Below the pieces are notes generated by a model, which did not search any database, was not told the origin of the DNA, and was given only the letters and a program-made list of their open reading frames with translations. Made by a program: the position numbers and the translations under genes. DNA of 64,000 bases from Nonomuraea sediminis (GTDB lineage: Bacteria > Actinomycetota > Actinomycetes > Streptosporangiales > Streptosporangiaceae). The DNA is taken from assembly GCF_018531495.1 (NCBI RefSeq), contig NZ_JAHDTI010000024.1, forward strand, positions 1 through 64,000, given 5' to 3'. Below are positions 51,080 through 60,174 of the stretch, one piece after another. Numbering within the stretch: position 1 is the first letter of the stretch; the number at the start of each line of letters is the position of its first letter.

Positions 51080-51529
51080 TCACCAGGTCTTGCCGGCCTG
51101 CTCCCGGATCGTGTGGTTGATCCGGTTGAAGAAGTTGGTGATTGCGATGTTCAGGATGATCACGGACATCTGGTTCTCGTCGAAGTGGGTGGCAGCACCG
51201 TCCCAGATCTCGTCGGTCACGCCCGGCGCGCCGTCCTGGATCCGGGTGGCGGCCTCGGTCAGGGCGAGCGCTGCCCGCTCCTCCTCGGTGAAGAACGGGG
51301 TCTCGCGCCAGGTGACCACGTTGTGCAGCCGCTCCTCGGTCTCCCCATGCTTCTTCGCCGACTGGACGCCGGCGAACACACACGGGCTGCAGCCGTTGAT
51401 CTGGCTGGCCCGCAGATGGACCAGCTCGAGCACGAGCGGGTCGACGCCACCGGCGTGAATCGCCTTGTGGAGATGCTGGATCGCTGTGATCACGTCGGGA
51501 TTCGCCACGCTCTTCATGCGTGCTTCCAT
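51080..51529 (-). CDS. AhpD-like carboxymuconolactone decarboxylase-family peroxidase
   Basis: About 149 residues from ATG 51529 with GGAC upstream. The AhpD core is present: LVHLRASQINGCSPCVFAGVQS with the CxxC redox pair (Cys ~49 and ~52), followed by the conserved His in AKKHGETEERL, then EERAALALTEAATRI. These proteins reduce alkylhydroperoxides or act in stress defence. It is divergent from the WYL regulator at 51705, which probably controls it. Confidence 0.9.
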   Translation of the reverse strand: MEARMKSVANPDVITAIQHLHKAIHAGGVDPLVLELVHLRASQINGCSPCVFAGVQSAKKHGETEERLHNVVTWRETPFFTEEERAALALTEAATRIQDGAPGVTDEIWDGAATHFDENQMSVIILNIAITNFFNRINHTIREQAGKTW

Positions 51530-51704
51530 GGGTCCTGCCCCTCGTCGGTTACGTGCGCCCATCCGGGCCCGTCATCTACCGCACCTTGGCGGAGGTCATC
51601 GTCGTCGTAATGGACTTTTCGGCCGAGGAGTTCTCGGTCATGCCGGCGACGTTACGGTATGACCCGGTCAGAAACGGTCCTGGTTATCGAGCAGACTGTT
51701 TGCC

Positions 51705-52655
51705 ATGGTCAACACCTCGGCGCGGCTGCTGCGGCTGCTGTCTTTGCTGTCAACGCGGCAGTCCTGGACGTGCGCTGATCTTTCCGCCCAGCTGGAGATC
51801 ACCGAACGGACGGTTCGCCGGGACATCGCTCGGCTACGTGAACTCGGCTACGGCATCGAATCGGAGATGGGCCCATGGGGCGGCTACCACCTCGGGCCCG
51901 GAACCAGCATTCCGCCACTGATCCTTGACGAGGAGGAGGCCCTCGCGGTCGCTGTCGGGCTGCGCACCGCCGCCTTCAGCGGAGTGTCCGGCAGCGACCA
52001 GGCAGCCCTGTCGGCGCTGCTGAAACTACGCCAGGTGCTGCCGGCCAGGATCGCCGACCGGCTCGGCGAGTTGGACGCTGCGTTCACCCACACCGCACGA
52101 CCCGACGACAGCCAGATCTCCCCCGCGCTGCTGCTCGACTTGGCCACCGCGTGCCGGCGAGGCGAACGCACCCAGTTGACCTACCGCGAACGGGCCGGAA
52201 CGACGTCCACCCGCCGAGTGGACCCCTACCGGCTCATCTACACCGGCCGCCGCTGGTATCTCCTCGCCTACGACCTGACGCGGCAGGACTGGCGCACCTT
52301 CCGTACCGATCGCATCATCGATGCCACAGCCACCGGGCAGGCCACTGCCCTGCCCGACCTGCCAGATCCAGCACAGATGGTCAGCACGGGCATCGCGCTG
52401 AGGCCCTACCCGGTGCGGGTGACCATCCGCCTGGCCGTACCGGCCGATGAGGCCGTCAGGCTGGTACCACTAACGGTCGGCGTCCACCACCCGGACGGCG
52501 ATGACGCCACGATCATCGACATCGGCGGGCCAGACGCCGACGGCCTGGCCCGCTACCTGCTCAGCCTCGGCCGACCACTCCAGATACTGCACCCAGAAGA
52601 GGTCCGCCAGGCATTCCTCACCCGCACACGACAACTCCTCAAGGACAACCAGTGA
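51705..52655 (+). CDS. HTH-WYL domain transcriptional regulator
   Basis: The 316-residue protein has an N-terminal DeoR/HTH_11-type helix-turn-helix (TCADLSAQLEITERTVRRDI, ~22-41) and a WYL domain (TQLTYRERAG, RVDPYRLIYTGRRWYLLAYD, ~165-205). A C-terminal WCX extension follows. WYL proteins sense nucleotides, single-stranded DNA or other ligands and often act as repressors. It is divergent from the AhpD-like gene with a 175-base gap, the typical arrangement of redox-stress regulation in actinomycetes. Confidence 0.93.
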   Translation: MVNTSARLLRLLSLLSTRQSWTCADLSAQLEITERTVRRDIARLRELGYGIESEMGPWGGYHLGPGTSIPPLILDEEEALAVAVGLRTAAFSGVSGSDQAALSALLKLRQVLPARIADRLGELDAAFTHTARPDDSQISPALLLDLATACRRGERTQLTYRERAGTTSTRRVDPYRLIYTGRRWYLLAYDLTRQDWRTFRTDRIIDATATGQATALPDLPDPAQMVSTGIALRPYPVRVTIRLAVPADEAVRLVPLTVGVHHPDGDDATIIDIGGPDADGLARYLLSLGRPLQILHPEEVRQAFLTRTRQLLKDNQ

Positions 52656-52883
52656 CACAAACACTCGCCGATAGCTGACACGGCTACCTGCGGTGACGGA
52701 TGTTGTCAGCCACTATGAAGTGCGACTGCAATCTTGACTGTCTCAATCGAGGAACCTCAACCGGACACCGGGACGTGCAGCCACGGAGATCACGCAAGCC
52801 CAGCTCGACAGGCCGCGCCCGCGGCCCAGATAGGTGGTCCGCGGGCTGTCCGGTGATGGGGGGCTGAACGGTACGGTTGGCGG

Positions 52884-53469
52884 GTGGGAGACCTCATCGG
52901 CTACGCCAGGTGCTCGACCGCACTGCAGGACCTCACCGCCCAGCGCGAGATCCTCGCTGCCCTCGACGTCGCCGACGAACGGATCTACCTCGACAAGGGG
53001 CTCACCGGCACCAACCGGGCCCGGCCTCGAACAGGCGCTGGCGGCCGTGCGCGCCGGCGACACTCTCGTGGTCCCGAAGCTGGACCGGCTGGCCCGGTCG
53101 GTCCCCGATGCGCGCGACATCGGCGACACCCTCATCGTCCGCGGCGTACGCCTTTCGCTGGGCGGCAGCATCTACGACCCAGCTGACCCGATGTCGAAGA
53201 TGTTCTTCAACATGCGGGCCGTGTTCGCCGAGTTCGAGGCCGACCTGCTCAAGATGCGCACCCGCGAGGGCATGGCCATCGCCCGCGCCCGCGGCAAACT
53301 CAAAGGCCGCCAGCCCAAACTCACTGCACGCCAGCAGGCCGAGCTCGTCCGGATGCACTCCAGCGGCGACTACACCATCGCCGAACTGATGGAGCTGTTC
53401 TCTGTCGGGCGCGCCGCCGTCTACCGCGTCCTCGATCGCGCCGCCAACGCCACCACGGAACGAGCATGA
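52884..53469 (+). pseudogene. Tn3-type serine resolvase with one frameshift
   Basis: GTG 52884 starts GDLIGYARCSTALQDLTAQRE with the catalytic Ser, then YLDKGLTGTNRARP. An indel at ~53015-53025 shifts the frame, which continues as GLEQALAAVRAGDTLVVPKLD, RLARSVPDARDIGDTL, and MFFNMRAVFAEFEADLLKMRT. The end is a DNA-binding HTH (YTIAELMELFSVGRAAVYRVL). Apart from the indel it is full length (~195 residues). Its stop overlaps the barstar gene start by ATGA. The chimeric transposase end at 49950 may be from the same element. Confidence 0.8.
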
Positions 53470-54002
53470 GCGCCTTTGACCCAGACAGCGACCTGTCCAG
53501 TGATGTCGCCTTCCGCCTGGTGGCCGCCTCCTTCGTCCGGCTGTTCTGGCGACATGCCCTGCTGGACCAGTCCATCGACTGGCTGCTCGACCACGGCTAC
53601 CAGGTAGTCCGTCTGGACGCCTCCGCATGGACCCGTGAGGAAGATCTCCACACGGCGATCGCGCAGGCGCTGGAGTTTCCGAACTACTACGGCAGAAACC
53701 TCGACGCCCTCAACGACTGCCTGAGCGATGTCACGTCGTTCGAGTACGGCGCCCGCCGAGACGCGACAGGCCTCGTCATCGTGTTCACCGGGTACGACAA
53801 GTTCGCCGCACACTGCCCACGCGCCGCCCAAATCACCCTGACCATCATCGCTGACCAGGCGCGCAGCGCGGCGCTGTTCGGCCACCGGATGTGCTGCCTA
53901 GTGCAAACCGACGACCCTGACACCAGGTTCGACCCGGTAGGCGCGATGCCCGTCCTGTGGAACGACGCCGAGTGGCTCGACTCCAAGCGGCACCCCGACT
54001 GA
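53466..54002 (+). CDS. Barstar-family ribonuclease inhibitor
   Basis: The 178-residue protein has a C-terminal barstar domain: YQVVRLDASAWTREEDLHTAI, FPNYYGRNLDALNDCLSDV (the conserved helix bearing the barnase-contact residues, ~93-111), then TGLVIVFTGYDKFA. An N-terminal ~45-residue extension and a C-terminal ~35-residue extension are added. Barstars bind and block secreted RNases of the barnase type. No barnase gene is visible, so it is an orphan antidote. It is translationally coupled to the resolvase, which suggests it is cargo of the mobile element. Confidence 0.85.
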   Translation: MSAFDPDSDLSSDVAFRLVAASFVRLFWRHALLDQSIDWLLDHGYQVVRLDASAWTREEDLHTAIAQALEFPNYYGRNLDALNDCLSDVTSFEYGARRDATGLVIVFTGYDKFAAHCPRAAQITLTIIADQARSAALFGHRMCCLVQTDDPDTRFDPVGAMPVLWNDAEWLDSKRHPD

Positions 54003-54247
54003 GCCATCCCGGCATCAGCTGTGCAGATGACTTACTTGGACCTGCATTTTCCCGGCCGGTCAGTGGATGCCCAAGACCCCGGATGCGGCCAGGGCCCACG
54101 TGGTGCACGGGCTCTGGCTCGTTCTGGGGTGCGATTGTCATGAGGTGGCGGGCTGGAGGAGTTCGATCTCGATGGCCAGCACGCCGAGCGCCTCCATTTC
54201 CGGGCCGCAGATGCGGCGGATGTTGGCCAGCTGCTGTCACACACAGC

Positions 54248-54832
54248 TCAGAGCTGGTCCATCGCGTCGTCCAGCTCAACAAAGAACTTGTCGACGGCGC
54301 TCGTATCCAGGCCTGGAGAGGTGATCGAGAAGCTGGGGAAGATCTTGATCCCGTTCGAGGAGGCCCCCGCGCGGACAGTGGGGCCCCGCCCCTCCAGGCC
54401 CGCGATGATCTGGTTGATCAGGGCGTCGACCTGCCGCGCACTGTAGCCCTGGGGCACGACAGGAACGTGAGTGCCGCGGATCTTTCGTACGAGCCTCGCT
54501 TGAGGGGTGTGCGCCGCACCTCTGATCCGGCGCCATTCGCGCAGGCGCGTCATCGGGACGTCCAGGCTGCCGCGCACCAGGCCGCCGGCCAGCAGGAGCA
54601 CGCCGCCCCCGGTGAGGGTCCCGCCCACCAGCAGCATTCCGGACGCTACGGCCGCGGAGTTACTCTTGGACTCCTCATAGCTCCTCGGCCCCGACTTTCT
54701 GCTTGAGCAGTACTCGCCCGGGCTCATCCGGTCGAAACCGCACCGGGGCTCTTCCGCGTCCTTGGCCACCACCAGCCAGACCAGCAATACAACTGCCCCG
54801 ATGGCCAGCATCCAGGCGCCCGCCTTGGTCAT
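54248..54832 (-). CDS. Hypothetical membrane protein
   Basis: The 194-residue protein starts at ATG 54832 directly after AAAAGGGGGTGG. It has two TM segments (~5-25 and ~65-90), a Cys-containing loop between them, and a soluble C-terminal part with the helical motif QGYSARQVDALINQIIAGLEG (DivIVA-like in style). The family is not recognised. No operon partner. Confidence 0.7.
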   Translation of the reverse strand: MTKAGAWMLAIGAVVLLVWLVVAKDAEEPRCGFDRMSPGEYCSSRKSGPRSYEESKSNSAAVASGMLLVGGTLTGGGVLLLAGGLVRGSLDVPMTRLREWRRIRGAAHTPQARLVRKIRGTHVPVVPQGYSARQVDALINQIIAGLEGRGPTVRAGASSNGIKIFPSFSITSPGLDTSAVDKFFVELDDAMDQL

Positions 54833-54867
54833 GTCCACCCCCTTTTGGGTGGGCAAGATCGTATAGC

Positions 54868-55107
54868 GGGTGCCACCGGAATACGGCTGAGAGGGGCTAC
54901 GTCCACCGAAATCCGCAGGTCAGGCGATGGGGTCGGACGCCGGGGTTTCGCCTGTGGGTGATCGTGTCCAGCGTGGGGCCGGATTGGCTCGCAGTTGCTC
55001 CACTGCGCTGACCTGGGAGTACGCCACTCCAGGAACGGGACAGAGTCAAGGTTTTGTCTGGTCAGCGCTCCGGCGCGACCCGTGTCTGCCGTATTCCGGT
55101 GGCACCC
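54868..55107. repeat. 240-base element bounded by perfect 20-base inverted repeats
   Basis: The left end at 54868-54887 and the right end at 55088-55107 are exact reverse complements (GGGTGCCACCGGAATACGGC). The 200 bases inside and the flanks up to 55487 hold no supportable gene. The similarity ends exactly at the repeats, as in a miniature inverted-repeat element or the ends of a deleted IS. A partly matching copy, CATACCGGTGGCAC, is at ~58910. Confidence 0.65.
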
Positions 55108-55487
55108 CTCGTCCAGGATCGTCCAGTGCTCGACCAGCTCGCCGATGTGTATCGGGGGTGTTTCATGACCACCCAGCATCGACCAGGCAAGTCATGGGGG
55201 GGCTTCCGGTGCATGGTGCGGATGGTGTCCCCGCCAGGGGAGGACATGGTGCCCACGGTCGCACGCGGCTAAGCGGTCTGCCAGGCTCCCGGTAGCCAGG
55301 TCCGACAGTCCGGTCAGCGCGCTGACCCGCGCCTGGTGCGCTGGCTGTGGGGGCCGAATACATGTACCCCGTCCGGCGCGTCACGGTGCAGAACCGTGCT
55401 GTAGGACGTGCGGGGTTCGCTGGCTGTGTGAGATATCCCTCTCCCGTCGTCGTGGTGCTGGTGGTCTGGGGGGGTGACCATGTAGTG

Positions 55488-56381
55488 ATGACCTCCTCGC
55501 CGCGCCCGCCGCACGTAGGTGGCCGACCGGATCCGATAGGCGGGACTACCGCGCTCGGTGGAGAGCCCGCTCCCGCCCGCGGGTACCTGCTGGACAACGC
55601 GCGCGCCGAGGCGGGCGAGCGATTCGTTTGGCTGGCCGAGCTGTTCGACGGTATGACGCGGGGGCACTTCGATCGACTGGGGGTCGGAGTTGGCTCGCGC
55701 TGCTGGGAGGTGGGGGCCGGTGGCCGCAGTATCCCGGAGGCGCTCGCGGCGGCCGTCGGTCCGACCGGGCACGTGCTGGCCACGGACATCGACCCGTCGT
55801 GGCTGAAGGCAGGCGGCGGGTACGAGGTGCGCCGGCACGACGTCGCCGCTGATCCACCCCCGGAGCTGGGGACGTTCGATCTGGTGCACGCCCGGCTCGT
55901 GCTGGTCCATGTACCCGACCGGGCTCGGGCGTTGGCCGCGATGGTGGCGGCGCTGCGGCCCGGTGGCTGGCTGCTGGTCGAGGACGCCGATACCGCTCTG
56001 CAGCCACTGGCATGCCTGGACGACAGCGGTCCGGCGCAGCGGCGGGCCAACCGGCTGCGCGACGCGGTCCGGGAGCTGCTGACGCGCCGCGGCGCGGACC
56101 TGCGCTACGGCCGGACACTGCCGCGGGCATTGCGTGAGGCCGGCTTGGTAGATGTCGCCGCGGCGGGCTCTTTCCCGGTCGGCGGGCTGGCCTGCGACCG
56201 GCTGGAGGCGGCGACCATCCGGCACGTGCGCGGCGAGCTGCTCGCGGCCGGCCTGGCCGACGACGCCGAGATCGACGCGCACTTGGCCGCCATCCACGCG
56301 GGCAAACTCGACCTGACACTCGCGCCGCTGATCTCGGCCTGGGGACGCCGTCCAGCCGAGGACCCGCCGGCACTCGGTTAG
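55488..56381 (+). CDS. SAM-dependent methyltransferase
   Basis: About 297 residues from ATG 55488. The class I motif I reads RCWEVGAGGRSIPEALAAAVG (~70-90), motif II TGHVLATDIDPSW (~94-106), the central FDLVHARLVLVHVPDRARALAAM and motif III LRPGGWLLVEDADTA. The C-terminal region (~190-290) is helical. It is a small-molecule O-, N- or C-methyltransferase; the acceptor is unknown. No co-directional partner is intact nearby. Confidence 0.9.
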   Translation: MTSSPRPPHVGGRPDPIGGTTALGGEPAPARGYLLDNARAEAGERFVWLAELFDGMTRGHFDRLGVGVGSRCWEVGAGGRSIPEALAAAVGPTGHVLATDIDPSWLKAGGGYEVRRHDVAADPPPELGTFDLVHARLVLVHVPDRARALAAMVAALRPGGWLLVEDADTALQPLACLDDSGPAQRRANRLRDAVRELLTRRGADLRYGRTLPRALREAGLVDVAAAGSFPVGGLACDRLEAATIRHVRGELLAAGLADDAEIDAHLAAIHAGKLDLTLAPLISAWGRRPAEDPPALG

Positions 56382-56474
56382 GTGCAGATCCAGGCGTTGT
56401 CCGACCTGCCCACAGCGCTGTTCGTCGAGGAGATTTTCGGGCCGCAGGAGTAGCCCCTTACGGGGGCGGTCGTC

Positions 56475-56700
56475 ATGCCGAGCATCGTCTCGGAAACCTC
56501 CCGCAACCCCGGTGCCGACACACCGGTCGGGTACGCCCGGGTATCCACCCGCGGTCAAGACCACCAGTCCCAGCTTGACGCCCTCGCCGGAGCGCACTGC
56601 CGCGAGGCGGTGGTGGAGACGGCGAGTACCCGCGGCGAGCAGCCGAAGCTGCGCGCCGCTCTGGACCGGCTGCAGCCCCGGCGACCGACTGCGCTCTACG
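56475..56700 (+). pseudogene. Serine recombinase N-terminal fragment
   Basis: The frame reads TPVGYARVSTRGQDHQSQLDAL, VVETASTRGEQPKLRAALDRL, then decays around LYGRSPRDCW near 56700. It contains the catalytic Ser region of a resolvase but little else. Together with the Tn3 transposase tail at 57600 it suggests a second collapsed Tn3-like element. Confidence 0.7.
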
Positions 56701-56908
56701 GTCGCAGCCCTCGCGACTGCTGGCGCTGGCGGGACTGCGCGCGGCCGCCGACTGGATGCGGCTGGCGGCCTTCTTTTCCAGGAGCGTGCGGCTGGTCATG
56801 CCAGCTGTTCTAGCAGCCGCCGATCACTGGAAGACGCGCATAGCTGGTCAAGGAGGAGATAACAGGTTTGTGACGGGGTCTGGTGGTGGGTGACGTCGGG
56901 TTCACGCT

Positions 56909-57628
56909 GTGGGGGTGGGTTCATCTTCTGAGCAGTCGTCGCGGAGTGGGCGGCGGTGGCCTCGCGTTGGGGCAGGGCTGGTGCTCCTCGTTTCGCTGCT
57001 GGCCGTGGCGGCGGGGGTGGTCGGGTTCCTGCGCGGCCCGCTCCACCTACCGGACAAGCTCCTGGCGGTGCTCGATCAGCGCGCCAGCGTGGTCAGCATG
57101 GTCGTGGGTATTCTCGGGCTGCTGATGACGGGACTGGGGTTGTGGCTGCATGCCCGCGCCCCGGCCGCCGATGCCGAGACGCCACCGGGTCCGGCATCAT
57201 CGGGACCCGCCTCGCCGGTGATGGGCGGAGGGATGTCAGGCGGGATGGTGGCCGGCCAGATCTCCGGTCCGGTGCGGGCGCACGGCCCCGGCGCGACGGT
57301 GGCCGAAGGGGGGCGGTCGATCGCGATGGGCGGCGCATCGTCTGGTCCGGTCATGAGCGGGGATCGCGCCATCGTGGTCAGCGGCGGTTTCGTCGGCCAC
57401 ATCGGCGACCTCCACCAGATGCCGCCGCCCAAGCCAGACGGCGGGCTGGTCCGGGTGGAGCAGGCCAAGCCGCGGCTGTTCGTCGGTGGGCAAGACCCGC
57501 TGCGCCTGCGAGGCGATCCGGGACCTGCTCCCGGACTGGTGGCTGTTGGGGTCCCCGTAGCAATCGCCGAAAATTCCACGGATATAGGCCTGACCTGCGT
57601 CTACTCCGGCTCTGCCGACCGATGTTGA
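56909..57628 (+). CDS. Membrane-anchored Gly-rich protein, 3'-truncated
   Basis: The GTG 56909 frame has two TM helices (~21-42 and ~61-82) and a long extracytoplasmic or cytoplasmic Gly/Ser-rich region (GGGMSGGMVAGQISGPVRAHG, AIVVSGGFVGHIGDL). The repeat-like SGPV/IAMGG/IVVSGG pattern suggests a beta-helical stretch. At ~57595 it is joined to Tn3 transposase sequence and stops shortly after, so the original C-terminus was probably removed. No family can be assigned. Confidence 0.45.
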   Translation: MGVGSSSEQSSRSGRRWPRVGAGLVLLVSLLAVAAGVVGFLRGPLHLPDKLLAVLDQRASVVSMVVGILGLLMTGLGLWLHARAPAADAETPPGPASSGPASPVMGGGMSGGMVAGQISGPVRAHGPGATVAEGGRSIAMGGASSGPVMSGDRAIVVSGGFVGHIGDLHQMPPPKPDGGLVRVEQAKPRLFVGGQDPLRLRGDPGPAPGLVAVGVPVAIAENSTDIGLTCVYSGSADRC

Positions 57629-57845
57629 TCGCCATCACCTGGTGGAACAGCCTGTATATCGACGCTGCGGTGAAGAAGCTGGCAGGCTGGGCATCAAGGG
57701 CGGCCAGGTCACGCAAGAGATCCGCGTCCGCCTCTCACCCCCGCTGTTCGAGCACATCAACTTCCACGGGTTCTACCCGTTCAACCGTCCCGACCTGGGC
57801 GGTGAGCTGCGCGAGCTCCGTGATCCCAGCGCCGCTGACGAATAG
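57600..57845 (+). pseudogene. Tn3-family transposase C-terminal fragment, frameshifted
   Basis: Joining two frames gives LIAITWWNSLYIDAAVKKLAG and GIKGGQVTQEIRVRLSPPLF, EHINFHGFYPFNRPDLGGELR, ELRDPSAADE. This is the end of a Tn3-type transposase (the SPPxxEHINxxGxYxF motif). One indel lies near 57690. It is a different sequence type from the Tn3 tail at 49955-50207. Confidence 0.6.
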
Positions 57846-57848
57846 GGG

Positions 57849-58552
57849 TAGCGCATGGTGAGGTACGCGAGTGCCGTTGACGGCCCCTGCCCGTCATTGT
57901 GCGCCAAAGAAATCACGCAGCGCCTGGGCCACGACGAGCGGGGCTCCGTCGTCCTCCGGCCCTGAATGGTGGAAGAAGTCGCAGGCCAACAACAGCCCTT
58001 TGGCCTGCAGGCGTAAGAATTTCCGCCAGGAGGTGTCGAGGCCTCGGGGAGCCGGTCTGTATCGGCGCGAGCCCAGGATTCTTCGCACCGTCGCTTCGCT
58101 GACCTGCAAGCCGAGCCGAACCAGCTCACCGTGTACCCGCCGATAGCCCCACCTCGGGTTCTCGCGTGCCAGAGGGAGGACCAGGTCCCGGACCTCCTTG
58201 CCCGTTGCGGGACGGCCAGGGCGGTGGGGATAGATCCATGCGCGTTTGGTCAAACGACGATGCCACGCCAACAAGGTGCCCGGGGCGACCAGCCGGTGAG
58301 CCCGCAGCATCGTCGGGAGGAAGCGGGCCAATGCCGCCGGGAGCGCTCGATCAGCCCAATCGGCTTCGGTCGGACGATTTGACGCTTCAACACGGCCACC
58401 TCATGCCGGAGCACCATGATCTCGACGTCCTTGAACGACTGACCACGTCCCAGCAACACCAGCCAGCCGAACACCCGAATCAGGGTCAGATACAGCAGAC
58501 GAACCGACACAGACCGCGATCTTGCCCGCACGGTGGCTGAGGTCAAAACCAC
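57849..58552 (-). pseudogene. IS transposase, frameshifted and truncated (copy 3, longest)
   Basis: The 5' part is at 58250-58552 (VRLLYLTLIRVFGWLVLLGRG, VEIMVLRHEVAVLKRQIVRPK). After an indel at ~58365 the frame at 57894-58331 continues (GTLLAWHRRLTKRAWIYPHR, ENPRWGYRRVHGELVRLGLQV, KGLLLACDFFH). It stops before the core part that is seen separately at 41740. The integrase-type layout fits an IS family common in actinomycetes. None of the three copies is intact. Confidence 0.7.
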
Positions 58553-58643
58553 AGATCAAGTAGCCCGCGATGAATTCTGAAGTGGTACACCTTCACGGCA
58601 GATACCCGCGGCACCGCTACGTCCTCGCACGCTGGTCGAGGTG

Positions 58644-58754
58644 TCACCTGCTGTGGCGGATCGCCGCCCGTACAGCGGTGTAGATGACGACCCAGAGTGC
58701 CGCCAGGGGGATGAGGAACAAGATGATGATCTCGATCCAACCGATGTTAGGCAT
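58644..58754 (-). CDS. Small single-pass membrane protein
   Basis: Thirty-six residues from ATG 58754 (alternative ATG 58775) form one TM helix (IGWIEIIILFLIPLAALWVVIY split around residues 4-25) and a short basic tail (RAAIRHSR). Small hydrophobic proteins of this design are frequent in actinomycetes; the role is unknown. Confidence 0.45.
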   Translation of the reverse strand: MPNIGWIEIIILFLIPLAALWVVIYTAVRAAIRHSR

Positions 58755-58988
58755 GCCTGCAACGTAAGGGGCCATGGTTGGAAAACGATCAACGATCGCT
58801 TGCCGGAGCCGGCCGAGTGATGCCGCCCACCTGCGACCGCCACCTACTCCGGGTCTGGAGCGAACACCGTCCAGAAACCTACGTCCAAGAAGTCCTGGCT
58901 CGTGCCGCCGCATACCGGTGGCACACCTTGGAACGCGCTGGAACGCCCTAAGACTGCGGGGGTGAGCACCTCCGCGGAAGGGAGAAGG

Positions 58989-59492
58989 ATGAGAGTCCTG
59001 AACCGTTGGAGTGCGGTGGTCCTGGGCGCGGTGGCCGCCGGGGTCCTGCTGTTTCCGAGCGTCGCACAAGCTGCCCCGGGAAGCGATATCGGAGTCGTGG
59101 TCGGGCCGACCGACACCTCGCGAGGGCTTCCACCGGGGATCACATCGACACTGCCGTTCCCGTTCTCCGCCGGAGACTGTACGCAACTGGGTGGGGGTTC
59201 ACCTGCCTTCCAGTCGGAGGTCCGCCTGGACAAGCCAGACGCCAGCGGCAGGTCCCGCTTCACCTGGGACGCCTTCACCTACACCCGGCACACGAACAAC
59301 GCCGACATCTGGCACGGAACGTTCAGATTCAGGACGGCGTTCGGCACCCCGGTGCTAACGGTCGGCCCCTTCGACTCGGTGCCGATGCGCGCGACGTTCC
59401 ACACCTACACGACCGAGCGCAGCACGCCGGTCACCATCGATCCCGCACTGTTCGACGCGATCACGCAGGTCGACTGGCTCGGCGACTGCTGA
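58989..59492 (+). CDS. Secreted protein of unknown family
   Basis: The 167-residue protein has a clear signal peptide (residues 1-28, cleavage after SVAQA) and then a beta-rich exported domain with two Cys residues (AGDCTQLG and the C-terminal WLGDC), which could form one disulphide closing the fold. GGAGAAGG precedes ATG 58989. Predicted mature size is about 15 kDa. It is 0.7 kb upstream of the MACPF-like gene on the same strand, but separately transcribed as far as can be seen. Confidence 0.8.
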   Translation: MRVLNRWSAVVLGAVAAGVLLFPSVAQAAPGSDIGVVVGPTDTSRGLPPGITSTLPFPFSAGDCTQLGGGSPAFQSEVRLDKPDASGRSRFTWDAFTYTRHTNNADIWHGTFRFRTAFGTPVLTVGPFDSVPMRATFHTYTTERSTPVTIDPALFDAITQVDWLGDC

Positions 59493-60174
59493 GGCGTCCA
59501 GCAGGCCGCTGACAACCCGATTGCGCCGCGACCCATCGCGAACACGGGGGTGGCGAACCCGACGGCCTGGACCTAGCGGTACCACTTGGTATTTGCGACA
59601 GGTCAGCGCATGGTGTCACACTTCCTGCCAACGGCACCCGTGTGTCCATCCGGGCCCGTTGACCTGGGACTAAGGCAGGGGAGCCGCCCGATACAAGGGC
59701 CGCTCCCCACCGCCTTCTCCGACGCGAAGCGCTGAAATCGATTCTGAGATCCAAACACCAGCCCCTCAAAGACTCGGACAACGACCAGGTATAGGAGGCG
59801 AAAGTGTAGAAGCCAAGGTCAGCCTCTGCGCACGGATTCTGGCACCCCACACGGTTGCTGTGGGGCTCTCAAAATGTCCAACAATGCCGCCCGCTGTTCC
59901 CCCGTTCCGTCTGGCGAGGAGCATGAACCGAGCATGTCGATGGTGGCGCCGGTGGCCCGAACCGATACCGATGACATGAGGGGATCCGGTCCTTCCACGG
60001 ACGCTTCGAGTGCTGCGCCCGGTTCGTCGGTTGTGTTCGCTTGGCCTACACCGCGGTGACGACGATCGTCTCGCTCCTGCAGCTGCTGTCGACAACTGAC
60101 GGTGTCTCCTACCTGCGCTGATTCCCCCCTGAGTAGACCGTACTCATGCGCCCGGCCCCGGACGGGGGGAATCT
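59493..60174. other. Intergenic region before the MACPF-like gene
   Basis: No reliable gene is visible; open frames on both strands are short and inconsistent with local codon bias. The 59750-59900 part is less GC-rich. A promoter for the gene at 60175 is expected in the last 150 bases but no convincing boxes are seen. Confidence 0.35.
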
